Source: Armatimonadota bacterium
Lineage (GTDB): Bacteria > Armatimonadota > Armatimonadia > Armatimonadales > Capsulimonadaceae
DNA: 58,636 nt
Direction: 5' to 3'
Assembly (NCBI GenBank): GCA_019239955.1
Contig: JAFAZD010000110.1
Coordinates: 1-58,636 of the forward strand
The notes under the pieces are model-generated. The model searched no databases, had not been told where the DNA came from, and worked only from the letters and a program-made list of their open reading frames with translations. The translations under genes were made by a program, and so were the position numbers. Positions 41,152 through 49,016 of this stretch are shown here, one piece after another (position 1 is the stretch's first letter; each line of letters opens with the position of its first letter).

Positions 41152-42009
41152 TCAGGCGGCCTGGGCGAACAGGGGCTGCTCGGCCTGGGCCTGGGCGCGG
41201 ACGGCGGCCAGTTCCGTGGCCGAGAGCGGCGTGAAGGCGTCGGCGATGTCCAGGGCCAGGCGGAACAGGCGGATGTCGCCGGGCGGGATGGCGGCGGTAA
41301 TGGGCAAGGAGAGGGCGTAGCGCAGGGCCATCTCCGCCTCGGCGCGATCGGCCAGCGGTTCGTACCACGCCTTGGGGTACTCGGCGCGGTGCGGGTCGCC
41401 CTCGCGCCAGGGGCCGCGCGCCATGCCCTTCAGGGCGAGGCGGGCGACGCCCTTCGCCTGCGCGGCCTCCATCACCTGCGGCCCGAAGCCCGCATGTTCG
41501 TAGGTGACGTAGTTGAACGGGAAGAGGATGCTGTCGAAGGAGAACTGATCCAGCGCGGCCAGGGCGGCGTGGACGCTGTGGGCGCTGAAGCCCAGGTGCC
41601 GGACCTTGCCCTCCTCGCGGGCCTTCAGAAAAGTCTCCATCGCGCCGCCGGGGCCGAACGCCCGCTGCACGTCCTCGTCGGACGTGATCGCGTGCAGCTG
41701 GTACAGGTCGAAGTGGCCCGTCTGCATCCGCCGCAGCGACCGTTCGAGTTCCTCACGCGCGCCGGCGGCGTCGCGCCGGCCCGTCTTGCAGGCGAGAAAT
41801 ACCCCGTCGCGGTAGGGATGCAGCGCCGGGCCGAGCCGCTCCTCGGCGTTGCCGTAGGACGGCGCGACATCAAAATAGTTGATGCCCCGGTCAATGGCCT
41901 CGCCGACGTAACGGTCGGCCTCCGCCGGGTCAACGTCCGTGACGATGATGCCGCCGAAGCCGAGAACGCTCAGTTCCCAGCCGGTGCTGCCGTAAGCGCG
42001 TTTCTCCAT
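41152..42009 (-). CDS. Aldo/keto reductase
   Basis: A 285-residue NADPH-dependent TIM-barrel oxidoreductase. Catalytic tetrad positions are visible: Asp and Tyr in NYFDVAPSYGNAEERLG, Lys in FLACKTGRRD and His in LYQLHAITSDED. Physiological substrate unknown. It lies 14 nt after the histidine kinase gene on the same strand and may share its operon. Confidence 0.9.
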   Translation of the reverse strand: MEKRAYGSTGWELSVLGFGGIIVTDVDPAEADRYVGEAIDRGINYFDVAPSYGNAEERLGPALHPYRDGVFLACKTGRRDAAGAREELERSLRRMQTGHFDLYQLHAITSDEDVQRAFGPGGAMETFLKAREEGKVRHLGFSAHSVHAALAALDQFSFDSILFPFNYVTYEHAGFGPQVMEAAQAKGVARLALKGMARGPWREGDPHRAEYPKAWYEPLADRAEAEMALRYALSLPITAAIPPGDIRLFRLALDIADAFTPLSATELAAVRAQAQAEQPLFAQAA

Positions 42010-42023
42010 GATGTCCCCACTTT

Positions 42024-43562
42024 TTACGAAGAGTTGCGCTCAGTATACCCAATGGCGGCGGTTTGGGCGGGGAGTTCCAGGCGAAAACAACTCCCCTGCC
42101 CCGGCACGCTGGTGACATACAGCGCGCCCTGATGCGCGGCGGCGATCTCGGCGCAGATCGCCAGGCCCAAGCCGCTGCCCTCGCTGGAGCGGGACTTGTC
42201 CGCCCGCCAGAAGCGGTCGAAGACGTGCGGCAGGTCGGCCTCGGCAATGCCGACGCCCGTGTCGCGGACCGTCAACTCCGCTTCCTGTCCCGCCTGACCG
42301 ACGGCGACCGTGACCTGTCCGCCCGGCGGCGTGTATTTCAGGGCGTTGTCCACCAGATTAATGAGAAGCTGCTGCAACTGATCGGCGCTGCCCCGGGCGA
42401 CCACGGGGAGCGGCGCCTCGCACCGTAACCCGATCTGCTTGCTTTCCGCCTGGGGAATGAACTCGTCCGCGACGCGGCGGCAGAGCGCCGCCAGGTCCAC
42501 GTCTTCCGGGACAAAACCGCCCTGCATCTGTCCGGCGTCCCGGCGCGCGAGAAAACCCAGGCCCTCCACGATGCGCGTCATCCGGGCGATCTCCTGCATG
42601 GCGCTTCGCAAGGTCGCCTGATAATTCTCCAGCGGGCGCGGGCGCGATAGGGCCAGCTCCATCTCCCCGCGCAGGATCGTCAGCGGCGTCCGCAGTTCGT
42701 GGGAGGCGTCGGCGGCGAATCGCTGCTGGGCCTCGGCGAAGCGGCGCTGGGCCTCAAAGGCGCGGCGCAGGCGCGTGGTCATCCGGTTCAGCGTCGCCAC
42801 CAACTGCCCGATCTCCGTGTCCGTCTCGGCCGCGTGGGGCAGCAGCGCCTCCGGCAAGGCGGCCGCGTCCAGGTGCTCCGCCTCGGTGACGATGCGGCCG
42901 ATGGGCTGGAGGGTCTGCCCGATCAGCACCCATCCCCCCAGCGCGGCGAGCAGCAGCACCGACGGAACGAACAGCAGGAGCAACGCGCCGAGTCGTTCCA
43001 GGATGTCGGCATTGTGATCCCACGGCACGGCGACCTGAATGGCCCCATCGCCCGCTCCGAGGCGTAGCGGCGCGGTGAAGACGCGCATCGTCCGCTCCTC
43101 GTCCGGCCCCGCGAACGCGAACCGGCCCGATGCCGGCAGCCGCCCCCGCAGCAGCGGGTCCAGGGAGGCGATGAGCGCGGGCTGACGGATCAGGGCGGGG
43201 GAAGCCGCCAGGGTGTCCCCGTGGGGGTTCTTCACGAGGCGCGTGTAGACGACGTCGAAAAACAGCAGGCCCTCCCCGCGCCCAACTCTCGGCGGGCGGG
43301 AGGGCGCGGCAACCCCTTCATCCAGATCGGCGGGCACGAGCGGGTCGCCGGGGCGGCCGACGGCGATGGCGGCGATCCGGTGCGCCTGGCCGGCCAGAAA
43401 ACCGTCCGTCTCCGCGCACAGGGCGTGGCGCGCGCCCAGGTAGACCAAGCCCGCCGCGCCCGCCAGGATCACCGCCAGCACGCCGGTGTACCAGGCAGTC
43501 AGCCGGAAGCGCAGGGAGCGGGACCAGCGCCGTCCCGTTCCAAGTTCATTCCCCGTGTTCAT
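42024..43562 (-). CDS. Sensor histidine kinase (HAMP-HisKA-HATPase)
   Basis: A 512-residue membrane kinase. TM1 (LTAWYTGVLAVILAGAAGLVY) and TM2 (LGALLLLFVPSVLLLAALGGW) flank a large sensor region of about 150 residues. HAMP, HisKA with RFAADASHELRTPLTILRGE, and HATPase with NLVDNALKYTPPGG, DTGVGIAEADLPHVFDRFW and GSGLGLAICAEI follow. The layout resembles CusS/heavy-metal sensors, which would fit the efflux operon a few kb away, but that link is inference. ATG 43562 overlaps the regulator gene by 17 nt. Confidence 0.93.
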   Translation of the reverse strand: MNTGNELGTGRRWSRSLRFRLTAWYTGVLAVILAGAAGLVYLGARHALCAETDGFLAGQAHRIAAIAVGRPGDPLVPADLDEGVAAPSRPPRVGRGEGLLFFDVVYTRLVKNPHGDTLAASPALIRQPALIASLDPLLRGRLPASGRFAFAGPDEERTMRVFTAPLRLGAGDGAIQVAVPWDHNADILERLGALLLLFVPSVLLLAALGGWVLIGQTLQPIGRIVTEAEHLDAAALPEALLPHAAETDTEIGQLVATLNRMTTRLRRAFEAQRRFAEAQQRFAADASHELRTPLTILRGEMELALSRPRPLENYQATLRSAMQEIARMTRIVEGLGFLARRDAGQMQGGFVPEDVDLAALCRRVADEFIPQAESKQIGLRCEAPLPVVARGSADQLQQLLINLVDNALKYTPPGGQVTVAVGQAGQEAELTVRDTGVGIAEADLPHVFDRFWRADKSRSSEGSGLGLAICAEIAAAHQGALYVTSVPGQGSCFRLELPAQTAAIGYTERNSS

Positions 43563-44220
43563 CCAGGCGATACCCGACTCCACGTACCGTGTGGATCAAC
43601 TTGACACCATGGCCGCGATCCACCTTGTTGCGCAGGTAGTTGATGTACACGTCCACCACGTTGGTGCCGCTGTCGAAGTCGAAGTCCCAGACGTGTTCCA
43701 TGATGAGCGACCGCGTGACGGTGTTTCCGGCGTGACGCATCAAGTATTCCAGCAGCGCGTACTCCTTGGCGGACAGGATGATCTCCCGGCCGCCGCGCCG
43801 GACGTGGCGCGTCGCCGGGTCGAGCGTCAGGTCGCCCGCCCGCAGCGTGGGCAGTGCGGGGCCGCCGCGCCGCAGCAGGGCGCGCGCGCGGGCCAGCAGC
43901 TCGCCGAGGGCGAACGGCTTGACCAGATAATCGTCGGCCCCAGCGTCCAGCCCCACGATCCGATCCTCCACGGCGTCGCGGGCGGTCAACATCAGGATGG
44001 GCAGCCGATTGCCCGCCTCACGCAGCGCGCGGCAGACGGCCGGCCCGTCGCGGCCCGGGAGCAACCAGTCGAGCACGAGCAGATCGTACTCGGAGAGGCA
44101 GGCGAGTTTCAGCCCCGCCTCGCCGTCGTGGGCCACGTCCACGGCGTGGCCCTCTTCTTCCAGCGCCTGCCGCACGAACGCAGCCACCTTTACCTCATCC
44201 TCGACGACCAGTATGCGCAT
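43546..44220 (-). CDS. OmpR-family response regulator
   Basis: A 224-residue regulator. Receiver: LVVEDEVKVAAFV, phospho-Asp in LLVLDWLLPGRDG, LTARD and YLVKPFALGEL. Winged-helix domain: LSAKEYALLEYLM and TNVVDVYINYLRNKVD, close to CusR/CopR-type regulators. I start at ATG 44220 with GGGAGAG 5 nt upstream; the ORF-track start adds 15 unlikely residues. Kinase, aldo/keto reductase and GNAT genes follow on the same strand. Confidence 0.95.
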   Translation of the reverse strand: MRILVVEDEVKVAAFVRQALEEEGHAVDVAHDGEAGLKLACLSEYDLLVLDWLLPGRDGPAVCRALREAGNRLPILMLTARDAVEDRIVGLDAGADDYLVKPFALGELLARARALLRRGGPALPTLRAGDLTLDPATRHVRRGGREIILSAKEYALLEYLMRHAGNTVTRSLIMEHVWDFDFDSGTNVVDVYINYLRNKVDRGHGVKLIHTVRGVGYRLDEHGE

Positions 44221-44289
44221 TTCGCTCTCCCGCATTGTGTACGCTTCCCCTGGCGCGAGCGTCACAAGTGAGCGTCAGTCAATAAGAGT

Positions 44290-44416
44290 CAGCGAATGAA
44301 TTCGCCGCTGATAGCCTTCGGCTGGATGTCCGCCTCCGCGGACGTAAGACGACATTCCCGTGTCCTTACCCTCGGACACTCGGCGTCCTGGCCGAGAGCG
44401 GCGAATTCATTCGCTG
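44290..44416. repeat. 127-bp MITE-like hairpin element, copy 2
   Basis: Same perfect 20-bp termini as the copy at 5840. The interior GTCCGCCTCCGCGGAC hairpin is kept. The second hairpin has diverged to GTGTCC..GGACAC. It lies between the response-regulator start and the propeller gene stop. Confidence 0.85.
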
Positions 44417-44450
44417 GTATTGTTCTGGTATTATTCGCTGGCATTATCGG

Positions 44451-45488
44451 TTACGGGGCGTACTCCAGGACGACGAAGGAGCCGGGGGCGTAGGAACGGC
44501 GGAAGCGGGGAGCGCCCGGGGCGGAGGGCAGTGCCGTCGCCGTCACCGTGAAGATGTGATGTGTCTTCTCATCCAGCGCCATCGTCCGCGCGCCGGCCTG
44601 GGTGGTGAGGGTCTGCACCGTCTCGTACTGATCCGGCGTGACCTGCCGCAAGATCGTCATCGTCCCGTCCTGCCCGTTCGGGCTGAAGACCAGGTGCGTC
44701 CCCAGATCGTAGGCGCAGGCGTCGGGGCCGTTGCCGATGGACGGCGTGGCGACGACCTTGCCCGTATCGGCGTCCGTCACAGCCATCTTCTGGCCGTCGC
44801 AGACCGAGAAGAGGCGGCGGCCCCGGGTGTCCATGGCGATGCCGGAGGGGCTTTCGCCGGGGGCGATGGGCCAGACGTGGTCCACCGCCAGAGTGCGCGC
44901 GTTCACGTCCGCGATCTCGCTCTTGTCCTCGATGTTGTCGAAGAGGTGGCCCTTGCCGTCGGCCACCGGGAACTCGGGGCGGCCCGGCAGCGTGACCGTG
45001 CCGGCGACCTTGCCGCTGGCGGCGTCAATCGCCGTGGCGGTCCCGGCGCGGCCATTGAACGTGAAGACGCGCTCCGTGACCGGCTCGAAGACGATGGCGT
45101 CCGGCCCCTCGCCGACGGACACCTCGCCGATCTTCTTGAGCGTCTTGGTGTCGAAGATGGTCACGGTGTTCGCGCGCCCGTTGCTGGTGAAGCCGCGCCC
45201 GCTCTTGGGGTCAATGGCGACGCCGTGGACGCCGTCGGTGTCCGGGATGTCGCCGGCCAGCCGGCCGGTGTCCGTGTTGACGACGGCGACGTGGGTGCCG
45301 CGCGAGATGTAGAGCCGGTGGGCGCGGCTGTCGTCGAAGAGGTAGTCCCAGCCGCCCTCGCCGCCGAGGTGAATCGTTCGGACGAGGTGGTAGTGGGGTG
45401 CGGGCGGGGCGGCCGTGGCCGCCAGGCCGGGGAGCCAGAGCGCGAGGGCGCTCAACAGGCAGGGCATCGGTTTCATTGTCAGTTTCAT
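44451..45488 (-). CDS. Exported YncE-like beta-propeller protein
   Basis: A 345-residue exported protein made of YVTN-type repeats (LYISRGTHVAVVNTDTGRL, TVTIFDTKTLKKIGEV, VFTFNGRAGTATAIDAASG), forming a seven-bladed propeller as in YncE. The role is unknown; relatives bind DNA or act as envelope scaffolds. The signal peptide is MKPMPCLLSALALWLPGLAATA. The start is ATG 45488 or 45512, because a 24-nt tandem duplication repeats the AAGGA site and ATG in frame. The upstream 50 codons of the ORF-track entry are a MITE. Confidence 0.88.
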   Translation of the reverse strand: MKLTMKPMPCLLSALALWLPGLAATAAPPAPHYHLVRTIHLGGEGGWDYLFDDSRAHRLYISRGTHVAVVNTDTGRLAGDIPDTDGVHGVAIDPKSGRGFTSNGRANTVTIFDTKTLKKIGEVSVGEGPDAIVFEPVTERVFTFNGRAGTATAIDAASGKVAGTVTLPGRPEFPVADGKGHLFDNIEDKSEIADVNARTLAVDHVWPIAPGESPSGIAMDTRGRRLFSVCDGQKMAVTDADTGKVVATPSIGNGPDACAYDLGTHLVFSPNGQDGTMTILRQVTPDQYETVQTLTTQAGARTMALDEKTHHIFTVTATALPSAPGAPRFRRSYAPGSFVVLEYAP

Positions 45489-45531
45489 GGGTCGGTGTCC
45501 TTTCGAGTTCATGAATCGGTGTCCTTTCGAG
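45484..45531 (-). repeat. 24-nt tandem duplication of ribosome site and start
   Basis: Two copies of CTCGAAAGGACACCGA(yy)CATGAA in direct tandem, differing at two bases. Each carries AAGGA and an in-frame ATG for the propeller gene. Confidence 0.8.
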
Positions 45532-45538
45532 AGAGGGT

Positions 45539-45668
45539 CAGCGAATGAATTCGCCGCTTCCGGCGAAGACGCCGATTGTCCGCCTGCGCGGACAGAAGAA
45601 GGGCCAGTCCTGTCTCCGCGAAGGCGGAGACTCGGCGCTTGCGCCATCAGCGGCGAATTCATTCGCTG
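45539..45668. repeat. 130-bp MITE-like hairpin element, copy 3
   Basis: Same 20-bp perfect termini, GTCCGCCTGCGCGGAC and GTCTCCGCG..CGGAGAC inner hairpins. It lies between the propeller gene start and the RND stop. Confidence 0.85.
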
Positions 45669-45686
45669 ACCCGACGACGCGGCGAC

Positions 45687-45705
45687 GCGGCGAATTCATT
45701 CGCTG
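45687..45705. repeat. Half MITE terminus supplying the RND stop codon
   Basis: GCGGCGAATTCATTCGCTG, 19 bp of the terminus, lies 18 bp after copy 3. On the minus strand it encodes the last residues (..GASE) and TGA of the RND pump. Confidence 0.7.
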
Positions 45706-48700
45706 GCTCCGATGAGCTCCTTCTGCACCGCCGCGAATTCCTGCTGCTCGGCCAGGGCGGAGCGGCTGGGGCGCAGGTTTTCCAGCGCAACGTAGAGCAC
45801 GGGGGCGACGAGCAGGGTGAAAAAGACGGACACGGACAGGCCGCCGATGACGGCGACGGCGAGCGGCTTCTGCAACGCGGCCCCCGCCCCCAATCCGAGA
45901 GCCATTGGGAACAGGGCGAGGATCGCGCCGATGGTGGTCATCAGGATAGGCCGCAGGCGCTGCTCGCCCGCCTCGGCCATCAGCGTCGCCAGATCGCCGT
46001 CCGGGTTCTCTTCGCGCAGGCGGTTGAAGAACTCGAACAGCACGATGCCATTCTCCGTGATGATGCCCACGATCATGATCGCGCCCGTTCGGGAGGAGAT
46101 GTTGAGTTCGGTGCCTGTCAGATGCAGAGCCAGCACCACGCCAGAGAGGGACAGGAGGGCGGCCAGCAGCAGGGCGATGGCCTGACGCAAGGAGCGGAAC
46201 TGGATGGTCAGCAGCGTCAACACGAACAGCGCCGCGACGGCCAGTACCAGGTTGAGCTCGGCGGACGACTGCTGCTGGCTCTCATAGAGGCCGCCGTACT
46301 CGATGCTGTATCCCGGCGGCAGCGTTACCCCCTTGCGGATGCTCTGCTGGATGTCCGCGGTGGCGCTGCCCAGGTCGCGCCCGGAGAGGCTGGCGGTGAC
46401 GGCGATCATCAGGCGCTGGTTCTCGCGGGTCGGCTGCGCCGTACCGGGGCGCGTCTCAATCTGGGCCACCTGCCCCAGCGGAACATTGCCCCCCGTCACC
46501 GGCGAGGCGACCGGGACATTGGGCAGCGCGTTCTGGTCCAGCGCCGCGCCCTGCGGGCCGGCGAGCGTGACTCGGACCGGCACGGCCTCCTCGCCCTGCT
46601 GCACCGCCGTCGGTTCGGCCCCCAAGAGCGCGGCCGTCGCCGCCTGCGTCACATCGTCCGTAGTCAGTCCATAGCGCTGCGCCCGCTCGCTGTCCACGGC
46701 AATCACTGTCTCCGGGTTGGAATGCACGATGCCGGCGTTGTCGTCCACCACGCCGGGCGTCTTGGAGACGATGTCATCCACCTTCCGGGCCAGAGCCTCC
46801 AGCTCGGCTTGGTCGGGGCCGAAAATCTTGACCTGCACGGGCGAGGGCGAGCCGGCGATGTCGCCAATGTTGTCCTGCAGAATCTGGTGGAAGTCCACCT
46901 GCGCGGCGGGTATCTGCGCCGGGATGTGCTGCTGGTCGTCGCCTGCGATCTGGGTGCGGATATCATCCATGATCTCCTGGATGTCGCGCGAACGGCGGGC
47001 CTTGAGGCGCACGGAGATGTCGCCGGTGTTCTGAGTGGTGATGTCGAAGCCGAGCTGCGCCCCCGTCCGGCGCGACCAGGCCGCCACCTCAGGCGTCCGC
47101 GCCAGCACACCCTCGATCTGCCCGGCGACGGCGCTGGATTCGGCCAGCGATGTGCCGGGAGGCAGCTGGTAGTCCAGGATGAAGCCGCCCTCGTCGAACT
47201 CCGGGAAGAAGCCGGTCTCCAGACTGCGGCCCAGCAGCCACGCGCCGACGGCCAGGGGCAGGAGCAGCAGGAGGACGATTGTGCGGTGCGCGAGGCACCA
47301 GCCCAGCAGCCGCGCGTAGACGCGGCGGACTTTCTCGAATTGCCGGGGGAAGAAGGACAGGAGGCGCGCGCCCATCCCATTCCGCCCCCCTCTCCCCGGC
47401 GGCAAGCCGCCGACCCTCTCCCTCACGGGGGAGAGGGTTCTTGTGGCCGTTGCCATCTCTGTCCTCCCCCTCGCCCCTTCCGAGGGAGAGGGGGCCAGGG
47501 GGTGAGGGGGGCCAGGGGGTGAGGTGCCCCGGCGGGGCCCCACCCGCTCCGGCAGCAGCCATTCGGCCAGCAGGGGCGTCAGGAGAAGCGCGAGGGCGAG
47601 CGAGACGGCCAGCGTGGCGATCATCACCAGCGCCAGCGGGCCGAAGAACTGGCCGGTCAGGTCCTTCAAGAACGTCAGCGGCAGGAAGGCGGCCATCGTG
47701 GTCAGGGACGAGCCGATCATGGCCGGCGTGATGGCGCGCAGGCCGGCGGCGACGGCGGCGGGCCGCGACCGGCCCCGCTCTAATTCGTGGAAGATGTTCT
47801 CCACGACCACGATGCCGTCGTCAATGACCAGGCCGAGCGCGATGGCGAGCGCGCCCAGGGTCATGATGTTCATGGTCTGCCCCAGCGCCTTCATCAGCCC
47901 GAACGTGATGACAATGGTGAGCGGCAGGATGACCAGCACGATGGCGGCCGTCCGCAGGTTGCCCAAGAAGAGCATCAGGACCAGCAGGGCCAGCACGCCG
48001 CCGACCAGGATGGCCTCCAGGACGCTGGCCTGCGACTCCTTGACGATCTCCGACTGGTCGTAGAAGTTGGAGACGGCGATGCCGGGCGGCAGATCCGCCC
48101 GGGCGGCGTCCAGCGCCCGCTTGATGCCGTCGGCGACCTGCACGGTGTTGCCGGACGGCTGCTTGACCACGTTGAGGAGCACGGCCGGCCGGCCGTCGCC
48201 GCTGGTCTCGATGGCGTGCGGCTCCACGCCCGCCGTCACCGTCCCCAGCTCGCCGACGGTGACGGGGATGCGGTTCTTGACGGCGACGGTGACGTTGGCG
48301 ATGTCGCGTGCGCCCCCGAACAGTCCGGAAACGAGGATCTGGTAGCGCAGGAAGGACTTGTCGTAGTAGCCGACCGAGTTGATCTCGTTGGTCTTGGTCA
48401 GCGCCGTCTCCACGTCCCCGACGGCGACGCCGCGCGCCAGCAGGGCCTGCGGGTCCAGCCGGACCAGGTAGTCCGGGGCGTCGCCGCCCAGCACGGCGAT
48501 CTGCTGGACGCCGGGGACGCGCAGCAGGCGCGGGCGCAGGGCGTAGAGGGCGGCGCGGCGGAGCGCCTGCGGGCTGACCGTCGGCGAGGTGAGGCTGTAG
48601 CCCATGATCGGGAAGACCGAGGGGTTAAGCCGCTCCGCCGTCACCTGCGTGTTCGGCGGCAGATTCCCCTGCGCCTGGGCGATCTTGGCGTTGACCAGCT

Positions 48701-49016
48701 GCAAGGTGGTCTGCATGTCCGTGCCCCAGGCGAAGTTGACGTCCAGCTCGTCCTCGCCGCGCTGGGTCAGGGAGCCGATACGGGTGACGCCGGGGACGCC
48801 CGCAACGGCGTTTTCCAGTGGGCGCGTGATGTTCGCCAGCACGGTCGGGATGGGCGTGTCGCCCGCCGATGCGGTGACGATGATGCGCGGGGCGGTCAGG
48901 TCGGGGAAGATGGCGACCGGCAGGCTTCCCGCGCTGTACAGCCCGGCGGCGCAGAGCACGACCACGAACAGCAGCGCCGCCTTGCGGTAGCGCCAGACAA
49001 AGAGGCTAAGGCCCAT
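45696..49016 (-). CDS. RND efflux permease (AcrB/CusA superfamily)
   Basis: Inner-membrane proton-driven pump of 1106 residues with twelve predicted helices and two large periplasmic loops. It starts MGLSLFVWRYRKAALLFV. Recognisable parts are FPDLTAPRIIVTASAGDTP, GSLTQRGEDELDVNFAWGTD, the TM4 region MTLGALAIALGLVIDDGIVVVENIF, and the second-half equivalents TGAIMIVGIITENGIVLFEF and RLRPILMTTIGAILALFPMALG. Substrate (metal or organic) cannot be fixed. Length is about 50 above the norm because a GC-rich palindrome is read in frame after TM6. ATG 49016 overlaps the adaptor gene by 11 nt. Confidence 0.94.
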   Translation of the reverse strand: MGLSLFVWRYRKAALLFVVVLCAAGLYSAGSLPVAIFPDLTAPRIIVTASAGDTPIPTVLANITRPLENAVAGVPGVTRIGSLTQRGEDELDVNFAWGTDMQTTLQLVNAKIAQAQGNLPPNTQVTAERLNPSVFPIMGYSLTSPTVSPQALRRAALYALRPRLLRVPGVQQIAVLGGDAPDYLVRLDPQALLARGVAVGDVETALTKTNEINSVGYYDKSFLRYQILVSGLFGGARDIANVTVAVKNRIPVTVGELGTVTAGVEPHAIETSGDGRPAVLLNVVKQPSGNTVQVADGIKRALDAARADLPPGIAVSNFYDQSEIVKESQASVLEAILVGGVLALLVLMLFLGNLRTAAIVLVILPLTIVITFGLMKALGQTMNIMTLGALAIALGLVIDDGIVVVENIFHELERGRSRPAAVAAGLRAITPAMIGSSLTTMAAFLPLTFLKDLTGQFFGPLALVMIATLAVSLALALLLTPLLAEWLLPERVGPRRGTSPPGPPHPLAPSPSEGARGRTEMATATRTLSPVRERVGGLPPGRGGRNGMGARLLSFFPRQFEKVRRVYARLLGWCLAHRTIVLLLLLPLAVGAWLLGRSLETGFFPEFDEGGFILDYQLPPGTSLAESSAVAGQIEGVLARTPEVAAWSRRTGAQLGFDITTQNTGDISVRLKARRSRDIQEIMDDIRTQIAGDDQQHIPAQIPAAQVDFHQILQDNIGDIAGSPSPVQVKIFGPDQAELEALARKVDDIVSKTPGVVDDNAGIVHSNPETVIAVDSERAQRYGLTTDDVTQAATAALLGAEPTAVQQGEEAVPVRVTLAGPQGAALDQNALPNVPVASPVTGGNVPLGQVAQIETRPGTAQPTRENQRLMIAVTASLSGRDLGSATADIQQSIRKGVTLPPGYSIEYGGLYESQQQSSAELNLVLAVAALFVLTLLTIQFRSLRQAIALLLAALLSLSGVVLALHLTGTELNISSRTGAIMIVGIITENGIVLFEFFNRLREENPDGDLATLMAEAGEQRLRPILMTTIGAILALFPMALGLGAGAALQKPLAVAVIGGLSVSVFFTLLVAPVLYVALENLRPSRSALAEQQEFAAVQKELIGASE
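47390..47535. repeat. GC-rich palindromic array read in frame inside the RND gene
   Basis: Contains CCCCGGCGGCAAGCCGCCG, CCCTCTCCC..GGGGGAGAGGG, CCCCCTCGCCCC..GAGGGAGAGGGGG and a tandem GGCCAGGGGGTGAGG. It encodes about 45 Pro/Gly/Arg-rich residues between TM6 and the following cytoplasmic helix. Confidence 0.7.

Noticed and set aside
45576-47522. 648-aa plus-strand ORF opposite the RND gene
   Set aside because: Antisense to conserved RND helices and begins inside a MITE copy. Composition is typical of shadows.
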